Below are positions 54,146 to 54,841 of a stretch of 54,841 bases of DNA, one piece after another. Below the pieces are notes generated by a model. That model was not told where the DNA came from, searched no databases, and worked only from the letters and a program-made list of their open reading frames with translations. The translations under genes were made by a program, and so were the position numbers. How positions within the stretch are numbered: the first letter of the stretch is position 1; each line of letters begins with the position of its first letter. Origin of the DNA: Paracoccaceae bacterium (GTDB lineage: Bacteria > Pseudomonadota > Alphaproteobacteria > Rhodobacterales > Rhodobacteraceae); assembly GCA_020846995.1 (NCBI GenBank), contig JADLCV010000081.1, forward strand, positions 1 through 54,841, read 5' to 3'.

Positions 54146-54841
54146 TCACTCACCGGGGCCGGCGCGGTTGGCGAGCGGCAGGCCGGCGGCGCGGGCGCGG
54201 ATGTTGGCCGCGACGACGCGAGCGACATGGTCGAGGAGGCGCGGGTTGCGGCCGGCGAGGTGGGGGGTGAGGGTGACGCGGGGATGGCGCCAGAAGGGGT
54301 GGCCGGGCGGCAGCGGCTCTGCCCGGGTGACATCGGTCGCGTAGTGGCCGATCGTGCCCGCGTCGAGGGCGCGCCCGACCGCCTCCTCGTCGGCGAGCTC
54401 GCCGCGGCCGACGTTGACGACGATGACCCCCGGGCGCAGCCGGGCGATGAGGTCGGGGCCGAGGATCCCGGCCGTCGCGGGCGTCGCCGGCAGACAGAGG
54501 GCGATGACGTCGAACCGGTCCGCCGCGGCCGCGAAGGCCGGGACGGGCAGCATCGCCTGGGCCTCCTCGCGGGCGGGGGTGCCGGTGCGGTTCACACCCG
54601 TCACGATCGCCCCGAAGGGGCGCAAGCGGCGGGCGAGCGCCTGCCCGATGTGGCCGAAGCCGAGGATCGCGACCTCCGCCCCCTCGAGCGTGCCGGGGAT
54701 GGCGACCGTCCGCTCCCACCGCCCGGCGGCCTGGGCGCGCGCGAGGTCGGGAAGGCGGCGGAGGGCGGCGAGGATGAGCGCCGCGGCATGCTCGGCGACG
54801 CCGTTGGCGTGGGCCCCGCTCGCCGTCGTCAGGATCACCCC
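54146..54841 (-). CDS. D-2-hydroxyacid dehydrogenase (glyoxylate/phosphoglycerate family), C-terminal part
   Basis: About 230 codons are visible and the gene continues past the right edge, so the first in-frame ATG (54838) is not the true start. The NAD domain has ILGFGHIGQ, NRTG after the second strand, NVGRGEL (substrate Arg), and the catalytic His in TPHLAG. An acidic residue (AEPLP) lies where the family has its conserved Glu. Acts on a glyoxylate/hydroxypyruvate or other 2-keto acid; specificity not assignable. Confidence 0.88.
   Translation of the reverse strand, partial: GVILTTASGAHANGVAEHAAALILAALRRLPDLARAQAAGRWERTVAIPGTLEGAEVAILGFGHIGQALARRLRPFGAIVTGVNRTGTPAREEAQAMLPVPAFAAAADRFDVIALCLPATPATAGILGPDLIARLRPGVIVVNVGRGELADEEAVGRALDAGTIGHYATDVTRAEPLPPGHPFWRHPRVTLTPHLAGRNPRLLDHVARVVAANIRARAAGLPLANRAGPGE

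Overview
The window comes from a very GC-rich (roughly three quarters G+C by eye) Gram-negative bacterium, most likely an alphaproteobacterium of the Rhodospirillales/Acetobacterales type. The evidence is the gene order murB-ddl-ftsQ-ftsA-ftsZ-lpxC-bamD-recN, the FtsZ tail ending [10 protein letters not shown], a DUF3775 protein, and a TRAP transporter. No transposase, integrase, tRNA, rRNA or CRISPR array was seen. Coding is dense, and many genes overlap by 4 bp (ATGA or GTGA).

Layout. (1) 1-8756, minus strand: a catabolic run headed by an N-formylglutamate-amidohydrolase-family hydrolase, then a TRAP transporter (DctQ, DctM, DctP), a PuuA-like glutamine-synthetase homologue, an aldehyde dehydrogenase, an iron alcohol dehydrogenase and, at the edge, the start of a DadA-like flavoprotein oxidoreductase. 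A divergent RpiR-type regulator (8893-9798) faces it across an AT-richer control region with inverted repeats. The set resembles the Puu gamma-glutamylation route for amines with a different transporter and hydrolase. (2) 10311-20653, plus strand: the distal half of the division and cell wall (dcw) cluster, ending with recN and a DUF3775 gene; murC, murG and ftsW are not upstream. (3) 21026-45365, plus strand: about 21 catabolic genes in several transcription units. They are a dehydrogenase plus beta-keto acid cleavage enzyme; a peptide-type ABC importer; two CaiD-like crotonases; two acyl-CoA dehydrogenases; two MaoC hydratases; a CoA ligase; an aminotransferase; hydantoinase subunits A and B; a dihydropyrimidinase-like ring opener; an M20 carbamoylase-like amidase; a gamma-family PLP enzyme; and a YgfF-like SDR. 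A convergent IclR regulator (45525-46292) follows, and related palindromic sites lie in several of the cluster's gaps.

(4) 46449-48243, minus strand: YchF and a PaaI-type thioesterase. (5) 48465-51376, plus strand: a copper-exporting P-type ATPase and its CueR-like regulator, with a textbook 19-bp-spacer CueR promoter. (6) 51488-52195: a small secreted protein of unknown function. (7) 52257-54841, minus strand: a FucA-like class II aldolase overlapping mtnA, and a truncated D-2-hydroxyacid dehydrogenase; the first two suggest a DHAP-shunt type salvage of methylthioadenosine or 5-deoxyadenosine.

The best candidate for something undescribed is region 3. Its enzymes can be ordered as import, opening of a cyclic amide, deamination, CoA activation, one or more beta-oxidation-like turns and beta-keto acid cleavage, but the substrate is not known from sequence.
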